A DNA stretch of 24,503 bases from CAYQUC01 sp964420605. GTDB taxonomy: Bacteria > Pseudomonadota > Gammaproteobacteria > UBA6429 > Thiohalophilaceae. Shown piece after piece: positions 14,936 through 21,721 of the stretch. Within the stretch, counting starts at the first letter, position 1. Each line of letters opens with the position of its first letter. The notes under the pieces were generated by a model. It was not told the origin of the DNA. It saw nothing but the letters and a program-made list of their open reading frames with translations, and did no database searches. Position numbers and translations under genes: made by a program. The stretch spans positions 1-24,503 of the forward strand of contig CAYQUC010000049.1 of assembly GCA_964420605.1 (NCBI GenBank). Reading direction: 5' to 3'.

Positions 14936-16348
14936 ATGGGGTACCAATCTATGAAAATGTCGCGTTTAGATAATTGTGCAAATTGTGAAAAATCAATGAC
15001 CTTACACGCTAGAAATGAACAGGATGTTTTGCGTTGTGATCATTGTGGATATGAGCAACTTAAGGAGACAAAAGAACGATTAGAGAGCATTGCTGATTTT
15101 TTATGTACAGAATTATATGGTTGGGGGGTTGATAAGATCTTAATTAAAGATGAAGAAATTGATCTTGAAATTGCACTAAAGGCTGATGCTGTTCTTCCCT
15201 TGATTGTGGATCATTATATTTCACAAGCTGGTGCTGATAATGATTTGCCTTATAAGGTTGTTCATGATGAGAGAAGTCTCTTAAAGTATCGTGTTATTTA
15301 TCATGGGAACTCAAAAAGTACTAAACCTGATGAATATAAATTACTGGGTGTTTTATCTGATCTATATACAGAGACAAGAGAAAGGAATCCTGAATATGAA
15401 CGTTATATTAATGTAAATATTTTACTTGAGGATGATCTTGATATGGAAAAAGAGGATGAAAATTCGTTAGCTGAGGAGAAATTTCCAATTGTTCTTTCTA
15501 TGGTAGAAGACAGAATCGAAGCATCACAACTAGGTTTATTTAAAACATTAAAAAATGAAGGTGTTGACCTTATTAAAATAGATTGTGTCTCAACAATTAA
15601 AGATAAATTAAATAATGAATTCCCTTGGTTTGAAAAAGTTACTGAGATTATTTTTTCACAACTATCTGTTCGAGTACAAGGGGATAAGGTTTTCTGCCTA
15701 ACTCCAATATTACTTTTAGGTGATCCGGGCATTGGTAAAACTGCTTATTGTTCACGTTTAGCTGAGTTATCTAAAGTGCCATATCGTATGCTTGGATTGG
15801 CAGGTACTTCATCTAACCATATTTTAGCGGGTACAGAAAGAGGTTGGTCAACAGCGAAATCATCATTGGTAGTTCAAACTATTTTAGATCATAAAATCGG
15901 GAACCCATTAATTATTTTGGATGAGTTAGATAAAGCTGGAGGAAGTGAACACAATGGTCATCCTGTTCAGACTTTACTTGGTTTATTAGAGCCTAGTTCA
16001 TCAAAAAATTGGTTAGATCCATTTTTAATGGGACATGTAGATTTGTCGTACGTGAGCTGGGTTGCTACTGCTAATGATATTAGTCAACTGCCAAAAACAT
16101 TGCTGTCTAGGATGCGTGTAATAAATGTAGAAAGCCCACAGAAAGAACACTATCCAGCTATTATCAATCGTACTCGACATACTTTTGCAAAAGATAATGG
16201 TATTGATGTTCGCTTAATTCCTCAATTTAGTGAGGTTGAGTGGAACTGGATAGAGCAATATTATAAAACGCCTCGTATGGCACGTAAGGCAACAGAAGTG
16301 TTAGTGCGGAATATGGTGTTAGGTGGCCCTGGACAAGTGATTCATTAA
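14936..16348 (+). CDS. AAA+ ATPase with N-terminal zinc ribbon
   Basis: This is a 470-residue protein. Near the start, CANC and CDHC pairs 16 residues apart (CEKS and CGYE follow them) form a zinc ribbon. The middle (about 50-225) is of unknown fold with an acidic loop (LLEDDLDMEKEDEN). The C-terminal half is an AAA+ module: Walker A GDPGIGKT (262-269), Walker B LIILDELD (325-332), sensor 1 in WVATAND (375-381), and SRM, the likely arginine finger, near 391-393. It resembles the ATPase core of Lon/ClpX-like or MoxR-like proteins, but no protease domain follows. It may remodel a protein partner, perhaps one of the membrane proteins upstream. Start is uncertain: ATGs at 14936 and 14951 and a TTG at 14924 are all in frame. 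Confidence 0.8.
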   Translation: MGYQSMKMSRLDNCANCEKSMTLHARNEQDVLRCDHCGYEQLKETKERLESIADFLCTELYGWGVDKILIKDEEIDLEIALKADAVLPLIVDHYISQAGADNDLPYKVVHDERSLLKYRVIYHGNSKSTKPDEYKLLGVLSDLYTETRERNPEYERYINVNILLEDDLDMEKEDENSLAEEKFPIVLSMVEDRIEASQLGLFKTLKNEGVDLIKIDCVSTIKDKLNNEFPWFEKVTEIIFSQLSVRVQGDKVFCLTPILLLGDPGIGKTAYCSRLAELSKVPYRMLGLAGTSSNHILAGTERGWSTAKSSLVVQTILDHKIGNPLIILDELDKAGGSEHNGHPVQTLLGLLEPSSSKNWLDPFLMGHVDLSYVSWVATANDISQLPKTLLSRMRVINVESPQKEHYPAIINRTRHTFAKDNGIDVRLIPQFSEVEWNWIEQYYKTPRMARKATEVLVRNMVLGGPGQVIH

Positions 16349-16363
16349 TAAAGAGAAACATGT

Positions 16364-16738
16364 ATGACTAATATAAAGAAGATAATTTTATTATTAAGTT
16401 TAGTGAGCACAGTACCTGCTATGGCAGAAGAGTTTGATGATAGTGTTTGTATGCCGAAGGTGTTTAGCAATACAAAAGTAAATAATTATTTGCAACAAAT
16501 ACAAGGGTTAAATGATTTATCGATTAAATCTAGCTCAAAGGATTACGTCGAACAAATGAATAAAATTTATGGTGCAACAAAGCCGTCATTTAAACATTGT
16601 AAAATAGGACAGTGGATACCATCTTTAAGCACGAGTTATGCATTGGAGTATTGTGATTTTTCTAAAACTCCCGCAAGCGCAGCTACTTTAGGTGCATGTA
16701 TATATCGTGGAAAACAAAGAAATATTGTGCGCAAATAA
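16364..16738 (+). CDS. Small secreted (periplasmic) cysteine-containing protein
   Basis: This 124-residue protein has a clear Sec signal peptide (MTNIKKIILLLSLVSTVPAMA, cleavage after AMA near residue 21). The mature part has four cysteines (SVCMPK, KHCKIG, EYCDFS, GACIYR), an even number, so two disulfides in the periplasm are likely. It follows the AAA+ gene by 15 bases and is probably co-transcribed. AAGAGAAA precedes ATG. Family unknown; as an exported member it supports an envelope role for the block. Confidence 0.68.
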   Translation: MTNIKKIILLLSLVSTVPAMAEEFDDSVCMPKVFSNTKVNNYLQQIQGLNDLSIKSSSKDYVEQMNKIYGATKPSFKHCKIGQWIPSLSTSYALEYCDFSKTPASAATLGACIYRGKQRNIVRK

Positions 16739-16757
16739 TTACATATAGGGTAGCACT

Positions 16758-17051
16758 ATGAAAGTTTATCTCGACGATGAAAGACAAACACCAGATGGTT
16801 GGGTTCGAGTATATTGGCCAGAAGAGGCTATTGATCTTTTAAAAACAGGAAAAGTCAAAGAAATTAGTCTAGATCATGACCTTGGTGATGATGAGCACGG
16901 TACTGGTTATGATGTTGTGCTTTGGATAGAGGAAGCAGTTATAACGCAGGGATTTACTCCTCCTTCGATGGGAGTTCATTCTGCTAATCCATCAGCTAGA
17001 GATAAAATGGAGCTGGGAATTAAGAGCATTCTAAAACATGCAATATCTTAG
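16758..17051 (+). CDS. cREC-like (cyclic-phosphate processing receiver) domain protein
   Basis: This 97-residue protein consists of one receiver-like domain: MKVYLDDERQTPDGWVRVYW at the N-terminus with the acidic triad region DDE, then EAIDLLKTGKVKEISLDHDLG (phospho-site-like Asp in LDHDLGDD) and VVLWIEEAV ... MGVHSANPSAR. These are the features of the cREC receiver family, proposed in the literature to process cyclic phosphate ends rather than act in two-component signalling. It is complete for that family and has no output domain. It follows the secreted protein by 19 bases, with AGGG upstream of ATG. Confidence 0.8.
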   Translation: MKVYLDDERQTPDGWVRVYWPEEAIDLLKTGKVKEISLDHDLGDDEHGTGYDVVLWIEEAVITQGFTPPSMGVHSANPSARDKMELGIKSILKHAIS

Positions 17052-17114
17052 TCCAATCTTATCAATTTCAACGTTTTTTAGTCTGAGTTTTTAAAGATAT
17101 AACTATTAATTACT

Positions 17115-17576
17115 ATGATTGATTTAAGTAAATTTAAACTAGTGAATGACTTTAACTTAAATATGCTATCAGTGGCTGTAGGCGCATCTGTAGATGATTT
17201 TATATTTATTGCTCATAAACATGAAAGTAAATATTCTGGTGTATATACCCTAGCGTATGACTCTATGGAAGTAGAATTATCAGAGCATGTAGGCGTTGGT
17301 ATAAAACTATTAAATAAAAGTCTAACACTTTCTAAGCTAAACAGAATTATGGGGGTTACGAAATTTGAGATATCTTATGTAGATATACCCGATGACGGTA
17401 ACCCATTATGCATTGAGGTAAGTCAAAGAATATATTTTGTTTCAGATCAAGTTCATGCAGTTTGTCCATTTATACAAGGAACTAATATTGTTAAATCCAT
17501 TCATATAGGGGCACATGAAGAACCGGTTGAAATTGAATACCCAGTATTTGATGTTGAATGTTTGAAATTAAATTAA
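17115..17576 (+). CDS. Hypothetical protein
   Basis: This 153-residue protein has no family that I recognise. It is soluble and beta-rich, with a repeating strand pattern (MLSVAVGASVDDFIFIAHKH, IYFVSDQVHAVCPF) and no signal peptide or membrane helix. The ribosome site is weak. It stands alone between the cREC gene (63 bases before) and the phosphoesterase gene (about 135 bases after). Confidence 0.5.
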   Translation: MIDLSKFKLVNDFNLNMLSVAVGASVDDFIFIAHKHESKYSGVYTLAYDSMEVELSEHVGVGIKLLNKSLTLSKLNRIMGVTKFEISYVDIPDDGNPLCIEVSQRIYFVSDQVHAVCPFIQGTNIVKSIHIGAHEEPVEIEYPVFDVECLKLN

Positions 17577-17711
17577 TTAAAGAAATAATCCAACAGCAAT
17601 ACCTAAATCATTAGCAAAAAGTGAAAAGTCACAAAGAAAAATGTAAAGGTTGATTAAATATATTATATCAATCTTACAATTTCACATAGATTTATTTATA
17701 TGAGAAATAAA

Positions 17712-18512
17712 ATGAAAATTCAAATTTTATCGGATTTGCACAACGAGTTCCTTAGAAATGCAGGACTTGCACAGTCCCGAGGCGATTTTAATTCTAAAGT
17801 ATGGGAAGGTGTTATTCCAAAAACAGATGCAGATCTAATTGTTCTTGCAGGAGATATTGATATAGGGACTAAAGGAGTTAAGTGGGCTATCCAAGAGTCA
17901 AACCATCTTAATGTTCCAATGATCTATGTTGCAGGAAATCACGAATATTATAATCGCGAATATTACAGCACATTAAAAAAAATGCGTGATACTAGTAAGG
18001 GAACAAATGTTCACTTTTTAGAACGCACCGAAATCATTATAGAAAATATAAGGATTTTAGGGACTACGTTATGGACTGATTACAACGTTGTTCCTGATCA
18101 AGATGTACGTCAAGTATTGAATGAATGTGAATATGCATTAAACGATCACCGTGTAATACGCATTGCAGGACAAGGATATTTTAGTACCTTGAATGCAAGG
18201 AAAATAAATCACGAATCAGTGAAGTGGCTTGAAGGTAAATTAAATGATGATACTAAGATGAAAACTCTAGTTGTAACCCATCATGGGCCATCAATTTTAT
18301 GCCAACATAAAAAATATCCAGTGAGCGCAATTTCTGGCGCATTTCATTCAGACTTAGATGAATTGGTTTCAAAAGCCGATTGCTGGGTATATGGTCACAC
18401 ACATTCAAATTTAGATACGATGGTGAAAGGTTGTCGTTTAATCAGTAATCAGCCAGGTTATCCAAGTGAAGATGTTGATGGCTTTGATTCTATTAAGGTT
18501 GTGGAATTATGA
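17712..18512 (+). CDS. Calcineurin-like metallophosphoesterase
   Basis: This 266-residue protein of the calcineurin-like phosphoesterase superfamily has all the metal-site motifs: SDLH (DxH), LAGDID (GDxx), AGNHEYY (GNHE), VTHHGPS and VYGHTHS (GHxH). The active site therefore looks intact, and the length is normal for a single-domain member. There is no signal peptide, so it is cytoplasmic. I chose ATG at 17712 because GAGAA lies shortly before it; an ATG at 17700 would add four residues. The substrate cannot be read from sequence; members cut phosphomonoesters, cyclic nucleotides, nucleotide phosphates or nucleic acids. A cREC protein nearby hints at cyclic or terminal phosphate chemistry, which is inference. 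Confidence 0.83.
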   Translation: MKIQILSDLHNEFLRNAGLAQSRGDFNSKVWEGVIPKTDADLIVLAGDIDIGTKGVKWAIQESNHLNVPMIYVAGNHEYYNREYYSTLKKMRDTSKGTNVHFLERTEIIIENIRILGTTLWTDYNVVPDQDVRQVLNECEYALNDHRVIRIAGQGYFSTLNARKINHESVKWLEGKLNDDTKMKTLVVTHHGPSILCQHKKYPVSAISGAFHSDLDELVSKADCWVYGHTHSNLDTMVKGCRLISNQPGYPSEDVDGFDSIKVVEL

Positions 18513-18515
18513 CAA

Positions 18516-18767
18516 TTGAGTATCGAGTCATACCTCATTAATATTTATCGGTATCCATACGGTTATTATGACTGGGAACGTAATGCTCAGGTGTTACATG
18601 GAATTACAAAACAATATTTATCCGAAAAAGGTAAGGAGCCACAGTTTATTGTTGACTGTACCGTTAGTCACCAAATGCCTGAATCATTTCAACTTAAATT
18701 GAAAATGGTGTCCCCGACAAAAATCGAACCTGTAACCTACGCCTTAACTGGGACGATTACTTTTTAG
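18516..18767 (+). CDS. Small hypothetical protein
   Basis: This 83-residue protein starts at a TTG three bases after the phosphoesterase stop. An ATG overlapping that stop (18509) opens a different frame giving only MTIEYRVIPH before a TAA, so either the TTG is used by coupling or a base has been lost near the start. The translation (NIYRYPYGYYDWERNAQVLH and onward) reads as genuine coding sequence, beta-rich, without a signal or helix. Family unknown. Confidence 0.5.
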   Translation: MSIESYLINIYRYPYGYYDWERNAQVLHGITKQYLSEKGKEPQFIVDCTVSHQMPESFQLKLKMVSPTKIEPVTYALTGTITF

Positions 18768-18823
18768 GTAGGTGGTTTTATTTCCCTCTCCTGTTGGCAT
18801 CGTTTTTCTTTCGTTGATATTTT

Positions 18824-19057
18824 TTAATTGAGCATAAGTTTTGTAAGCCTGGAAGAAAACGCGACTCTGTATTGATTTAATTTAATTCCCAGATCCTCTA
18901 CCTCTTTATTGTCTGTACCGACAACCGCATAATATTCTTTTTGTAGCGTACACATCGTGTCGATGATTTCAGAGAATTTCTGGACATGTTCGCCTTCCGT
19001 TTCTAATTGACTAAGATATACTTTTAATTTGTTGCTATTCATCTCTCGTTCACTCAT
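18824..19057 (-). CDS. Small hypothetical protein
   Basis: This 77-residue protein is largely helical (KLKVYLSQLETEGEHVQKFS, then SEIIDTMCTLQKEYY) and acidic. It is the last gene of a three-gene minus-strand set, 32 bases after the zinc-ribbon gene, with AAGAGAC before the ATG. No family recognised. It could be a small regulator or a partner of the neighbours. Confidence 0.5.
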   Translation of the reverse strand: MSEREMNSNKLKVYLSQLETEGEHVQKFSEIIDTMCTLQKEYYAVVGTDNKEVEDLGIKLNQYRVAFSSRLTKLMLN

Positions 19058-19089
19058 TTTTAAAGTCTCTTTTTGTCGGGATGGGATAA

Positions 19090-19266
19090 CTAAATATCAC
19101 AAACTTTAATAAATTTTTGATCCTGCTTGAATTCAAAACCACAGCTTTCACAAAGTCCAATATGTTCAATAAAACCACCATGTGATTTGTACGTGTACCT
19201 CTGGACATAATCATCATAGCTTTTCTTGCCACAGTGTTCGCAAGGGTCAGATTCATCATTACTCAT
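19090..19266 (-). CDS. 58-residue zinc-ribbon protein
   Basis: This is a short gene, easily missed because a longer open stretch overlaps it in another frame. It translates as MSNDESDPCEHCGKKSYDDY at the start, with a second cysteine pair in GLCESCGFEF and an ending QKFIKVCDI. Two CxxC pairs about 27 residues apart form a zinc ribbon. Its ATG overlaps the TGA of the upstream gene (ATGA at 19263-19266), strong support for coupled expression. Such small ribbons bind DNA, RNA or protein partners; the role here is unknown. Confidence 0.7.
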   Translation of the reverse strand: MSNDESDPCEHCGKKSYDDYVQRYTYKSHGGFIEHIGLCESCGFEFKQDQKFIKVCDI

Positions 19267-19598
19267 ATTTTCATGCTCATTTCTGTGTTTGTATTTATTT
19301 TAAACATTTTAATCGCGATATGGATCAGCTCTATTTGTGCGTCAGTTTTTTTCTTATATCCAAATCTTTTGTCAGCGCTTGTTAACTCTGAGCCATTTAA
19401 ATTTAAGTCGTTATACGTGACATAGTAGTTTCTGACATACCCCTTATATTTAGAACTTTTTATTTTAGCGGTGAACCCTTTCATCACTAAGTATTCTGTA
19501 CAGTTTGTAAAATCTAAACGAGTAAAACTTTTTAGCCCAGCCTGGTCTAATTTATTGGCTGTTGCACAGATGACTTTCTCTAAATCGTTTATTTTCAT
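19263..19598 (-). CDS. Hypothetical protein
   Basis: This 111-residue protein is basic (KGFTAKIKSSKYKGYVRNYY) with an N-terminal helix (MKINDLEKVICATANKLDQA). AAGGGG precedes its ATG by six bases. It is the first gene of the small minus-strand set ending at 18824 and overlaps the zinc-ribbon gene by four bases. No membrane segment and no family recognised. Its basic surface and linkage to a zinc ribbon would fit nucleic-acid binding, but this is a guess. Confidence 0.55.
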   Translation of the reverse strand: MKINDLEKVICATANKLDQAGLKSFTRLDFTNCTEYLVMKGFTAKIKSSKYKGYVRNYYVTYNDLNLNGSELTSADKRFGYKKKTDAQIELIHIAIKMFKINTNTEMSMKI

Positions 19599-19666
19599 AA
19601 CTACCCCTTACTTTTTATTTTCAATATAAAAACAACATAAATGAATTTTATTCATCTAGTCCAAAA

Positions 19667-20434
19667 TTAAGTATCTTTATATTTTTTCTCCAAAAATAAA
19701 ATCGCTTCCTCGAACAATTTTGTTGGCACTCCCCATAATTTCCGTTCAGGATTCCAGCTGGCCATAAACTGCGCTTTTAAATCGTCTTTGAATTTGTAGG
19801 TGTTGAATTTATTTGGAATGAATTTAAGTTCAACTTTTTTTATCCAAGATTTTGCTGTAGATATTCGCTTTGCTTGTGGAAGAGTGATTTCATTTGTTGA
19901 TATAAAATCAAAGCGTATATCTCGCCCCCATTCGACTTGCCTTTCAGTCCCCGACAAATTCGGTAAAATATTTTTTTCTTCAAATTCTGCCAGACGTAAA
20001 ATTCTATCTGTGACTTTTTTTTGCTCTTCGCAACCAAGCTCCATCATTTCATTGGCCATGGCCAATAATTTATTTTCGGGTTCAGTGACAAAATATTTCG
20101 TAAATTTTAAAAATGGCGATTCATCGAGCACAGAGGAAATCCAAAAATTAGCACTATCAGTTTCCCGAATAAATTCAAAAAAGTGCATTAAATTTGGCTG
20201 CGCGATGTTGCAAGCTTTTAATGTTTTACCGAAAGCATCTTCGCCTATTTCGAGAGCAGGATCTTGAACTAAAACAGCTTGCCGAAGTCTGGCAAAAGCA
20301 ATAGCACGAAGCCTTATTGCAAGTTCAGATTGATAGTTACTACCATCAAAAATTTTACCGTCTGTAATATTGCAAGGTTTGAGGCCATCTGTGATCAGAT
20401 CAGTTTCGAGCAGTTTGACTCTATCGGGGAGCAT
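19667..20434 (-). CDS. Hypothetical protein of the RHH-led operon
   Basis: This 255-residue protein of unknown family starts at the ATG at 20434: a strong Shine-Dalgarno, GAGGAGG, lies six bases before it, better than the upstream ATG at 20455. The start overlaps the previous gene by 14 bases. The N-terminal two thirds are helical, with a leucine-rich stretch (LAIRLRAIAFARLRQAVLVQ). The last ~35 residues (FMASWNPERKLWGVPTKLFE) resemble the short Trp-containing module at the ends of some plasmid and conjugative proteins (DUF5710-like), a weak match by eye. It is the third gene of the operon driven from 20987-21024. A role in plasmid maintenance or replication control is likely from location only. 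Confidence 0.6.
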   Translation of the reverse strand: MLPDRVKLLETDLITDGLKPCNITDGKIFDGSNYQSELAIRLRAIAFARLRQAVLVQDPALEIGEDAFGKTLKACNIAQPNLMHFFEFIRETDSANFWISSVLDESPFLKFTKYFVTEPENKLLAMANEMMELGCEEQKKVTDRILRLAEFEEKNILPNLSGTERQVEWGRDIRFDFISTNEITLPQAKRISTAKSWIKKVELKFIPNKFNTYKFKDDLKAQFMASWNPERKLWGVPTKLFEEAILFLEKKYKDT

Positions 20435-20762
20435 AGCCTGCCTCCTCGAGAGCATCTTGAAGCAGAATAATTGCTGAACGCATAATGTAGGGTTCCTCCG
20501 AGGAGGCAGGATCAGATAGCTCTTGGAAGTGCGTGAAGGTAATCCGTTTGACTAGCTGTGCCATTATCCAGGCTTGATTATCTTCTAGCTCAAATGTAAC
20601 CAAAACTTTTTTGGTTATTAATCTGTCTTCTTGTGATTGTACAAATTCCTCAATATTAGGATTATCAATTTCTAAATTTGGTAACTCGATTAAAAAATCA
20701 AGTTCATGGTTATCATCAAGTTTGCTCATAATATTGAGCTTTCTTTTAAATTCACTTTCCAT
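20421..20762 (-). CDS. Hypothetical protein of the RHH-led operon
   Basis: This 113-residue acidic protein (for example LIELPNLEIDNPNIEEFVQS) has a central strand-helix pattern (KKVLVTFELEDNQAWIMAQL). It starts four bases after the ribbon-helix-helix gene, with GAGGAA before the ATG, and its end overlaps the next gene. No family recognised. Position between a likely DNA-binding protein and an unknown protein suggests a shared maintenance or regulatory function. Confidence 0.6.
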   Translation of the reverse strand: MESEFKRKLNIMSKLDDNHELDFLIELPNLEIDNPNIEEFVQSQEDRLITKKVLVTFELEDNQAWIMAQLVKRITFTHFQELSDPASSEEPYIMRSAIILLQDALEEAGYAPR

Positions 20763-20766
20763 AATT

Positions 20767-20967
20767 TTATTCCTCTATTCCAAAATCAATAGTCTTAATT
20801 TTTAGCTTTTTCCCTTTTTCCCTTTTATTAAGCTCAATGTAACTCTTCATGAATGAGCGAATAAGACCAGCACAGTTTGCCTCTTGTTTTTTACATATTT
20901 TTAAAAAATCATCACGAATTTTTTTATCGACTCTGATTTGATATGTTATTTTTTCTGTTGCCATCAT
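20767..20967 (-). CDS. Ribbon-helix-helix DNA-binding protein
   Basis: This 66-residue protein has a strand KITYQIRVDKKIRDDFLKIC followed by two helices, the second with NCAGLIRSFMKSYIEL. This is the pattern of RHH/CopG-type repressors and antitoxins. AAGGA five bases before the first of two adjacent ATGs (20967, 20964) supports the start. It is the first gene of a minus-strand operon and likely represses it by binding the palindrome overlapping the promoter. Because the two following genes are not recognisable toxins, I call it a plasmid-type regulator rather than an antitoxin. Confidence 0.75.
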   Translation of the reverse strand: MMATEKITYQIRVDKKIRDDFLKICKKQEANCAGLIRSFMKSYIELNKREKGKKLKIKTIDFGIEE

Positions 20968-20986
20968 TCTGATCCTTCTTTGCAAG

Positions 20987-21024
20987 ATGTACGTACATTA
21001 TAATACGTTGTACGTTGAAATCAA
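20987..21024 (-). promoter_or_regulatory. Promoter with palindromic operator of the RHH operon
   Basis: On the minus strand, TTGATT (21019-21024) and TATAAT (20997-21002) are separated by 16 bases, a near-consensus sigma-70 promoter. A perfect 12-bp palindrome ATGTACGTACAT (20987-20998) overlaps the -10 box and the expected start site, and the related CGTACAACG lies in the spacer. This is a typical layout for autorepression by a ribbon-helix-helix protein. Confidence 0.75.
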
Positions 21025-21234
21025 GAGTTTTTTGAAATAAAATCCTTTTATTTCAATAGGTTACTGTCAATAGCTACATATTATTTACATATATAAATGT
21101 TTGTTTTAAGGAGTTTTTATTTTTTGTTTGTCATGATGTTAATTTTGAAAATGGTTATGGTGTTTGAATTTCACAGTACCTTTGAATCGACTGGTTCTTC
21201 ACTTTGATTAACGTCTTTTATTTTAAAATCAATA

Positions 21235-21255
21235 GAGCGCGGTAGCGCTCCTTTT
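21235..21255 (+). terminator. Hairpin with short T run
   Basis: GAGCGC (21235-21240) and GCGCTC (21245-21250) pair around GGTA, followed by CTTTT. It has terminator form on the plus strand, but no plus-strand gene precedes it, so it may end a small RNA or act in the origin. Confidence 0.5.
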
Positions 21256-21281
21256 AATGAGCTAGGGATGGCGAGTATGGA

Positions 21282-21301
21282 CAAGCCGTAGAGACGGCTT
21301 G
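21282..21301. other. Strong hairpin in the origin region
   Basis: CAAGCCGT (21282-21289) and ACGGCTTG (21294-21301) form a perfect 8-bp stem around AGAG. There is no T run after it on either side, so it is not a terminator. It could be part of a structured RNA or a single-strand initiation site. Confidence 0.5.
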
Positions 21302-21324
21302 AGCTCTAGCCCTGAAATTTTCAG

Positions 21325-21333
21325 TTATTCACA
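21325..21333 (+). promoter_or_regulatory. DnaA-box-like site
   Basis: TTATTCACA fits the relaxed DnaA-box pattern TTATNCACA. It lies about 100 bp from the first iteron. A weaker match, TTATCCCCA (21599-21607), lies just after iteron 4 inside an 8-bp inverted repeat. Confidence 0.55.
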
Positions 21334-21432
21334 GGTTTGCCGTGGTAATAATAGGATGGATATAAAGGAATACAGGGAGAACTACAGGGGTGGGCAAAAA
21401 AGTGAGGCTGCGCATAGGTTTCCTGCTGTTTC

Positions 21433-21721
21433 ATGTACCGTTTATGCAATTTTATGTAACCGTTTATGCATTTAAAACTCATCATAAAAACAATAAAAAT
21501 ATAATGAAATCAAATGGTTGTGTGAAAAATAAATGGTTTTTTCCGATGTAATCGTTTATGCATAATTAATGTAACCGTTTATGCAGGGATAAGTATGGTT
21601 ATCCCCATACTTATTAACACCCTCACAAGCACATGATTTTCTTAATATTTCGCTACTAACGCTGCAAGACAGTAATTATGTTTGACCTTGCATAAATTGA
21701 TTATTTGTAACCGTTTATGCA
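21433..21721. other. Iteron-type replication origin (ATGTAACCGTTTATGCA x5)
   Basis: Five directly repeated iterons lie at 21433-21448 (one base shorter), 21454-21470 (perfect), 21546-21562 (ATC for ACC), 21569-21585 (perfect) and 21705-21721 (TTG start). They form pairs with starts 21 and 23 bp apart, and a single copy that overlaps the 3' end of repA. The stretch 21471-21545 between the pairs is very AT-rich and is a likely unwinding site. An inverted repeat AAGTATGG/CCATACTT lies at 21591-21612. Direct repeats of this length beside a RepA gene are the standard form of a Rep-binding origin. Confidence 0.85.

Larger units (their letters stand above)
21030..21432. other. Leader side of the origin region with hairpins and a DnaA-box-like site
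   Basis: There is no gene here. It holds two strong hairpins (21235-21255 and 21282-21301), a DnaA-box-like TTATTCACA (21325-21333), and then a purine-rich plus strand (about 21350-21420). Base content is less AT-rich than the flanks. It probably belongs to the plasmid-type origin or encodes a small RNA that ends at the first hairpin. Confidence 0.5.

Noticed and set aside
19050..19259. 69-codon minus-strand frame
   Set aside because: It overlaps the zinc-ribbon gene in another frame; the shorter frame has the cysteine pairs and the ATGA coupling.
20434..20767. Classic toxin-antitoxin pair led by the RHH protein
   Set aside because: The following genes show no ParE/RelE, MazF or other toxin motif and are larger or acidic, so a toxin call is not supported.
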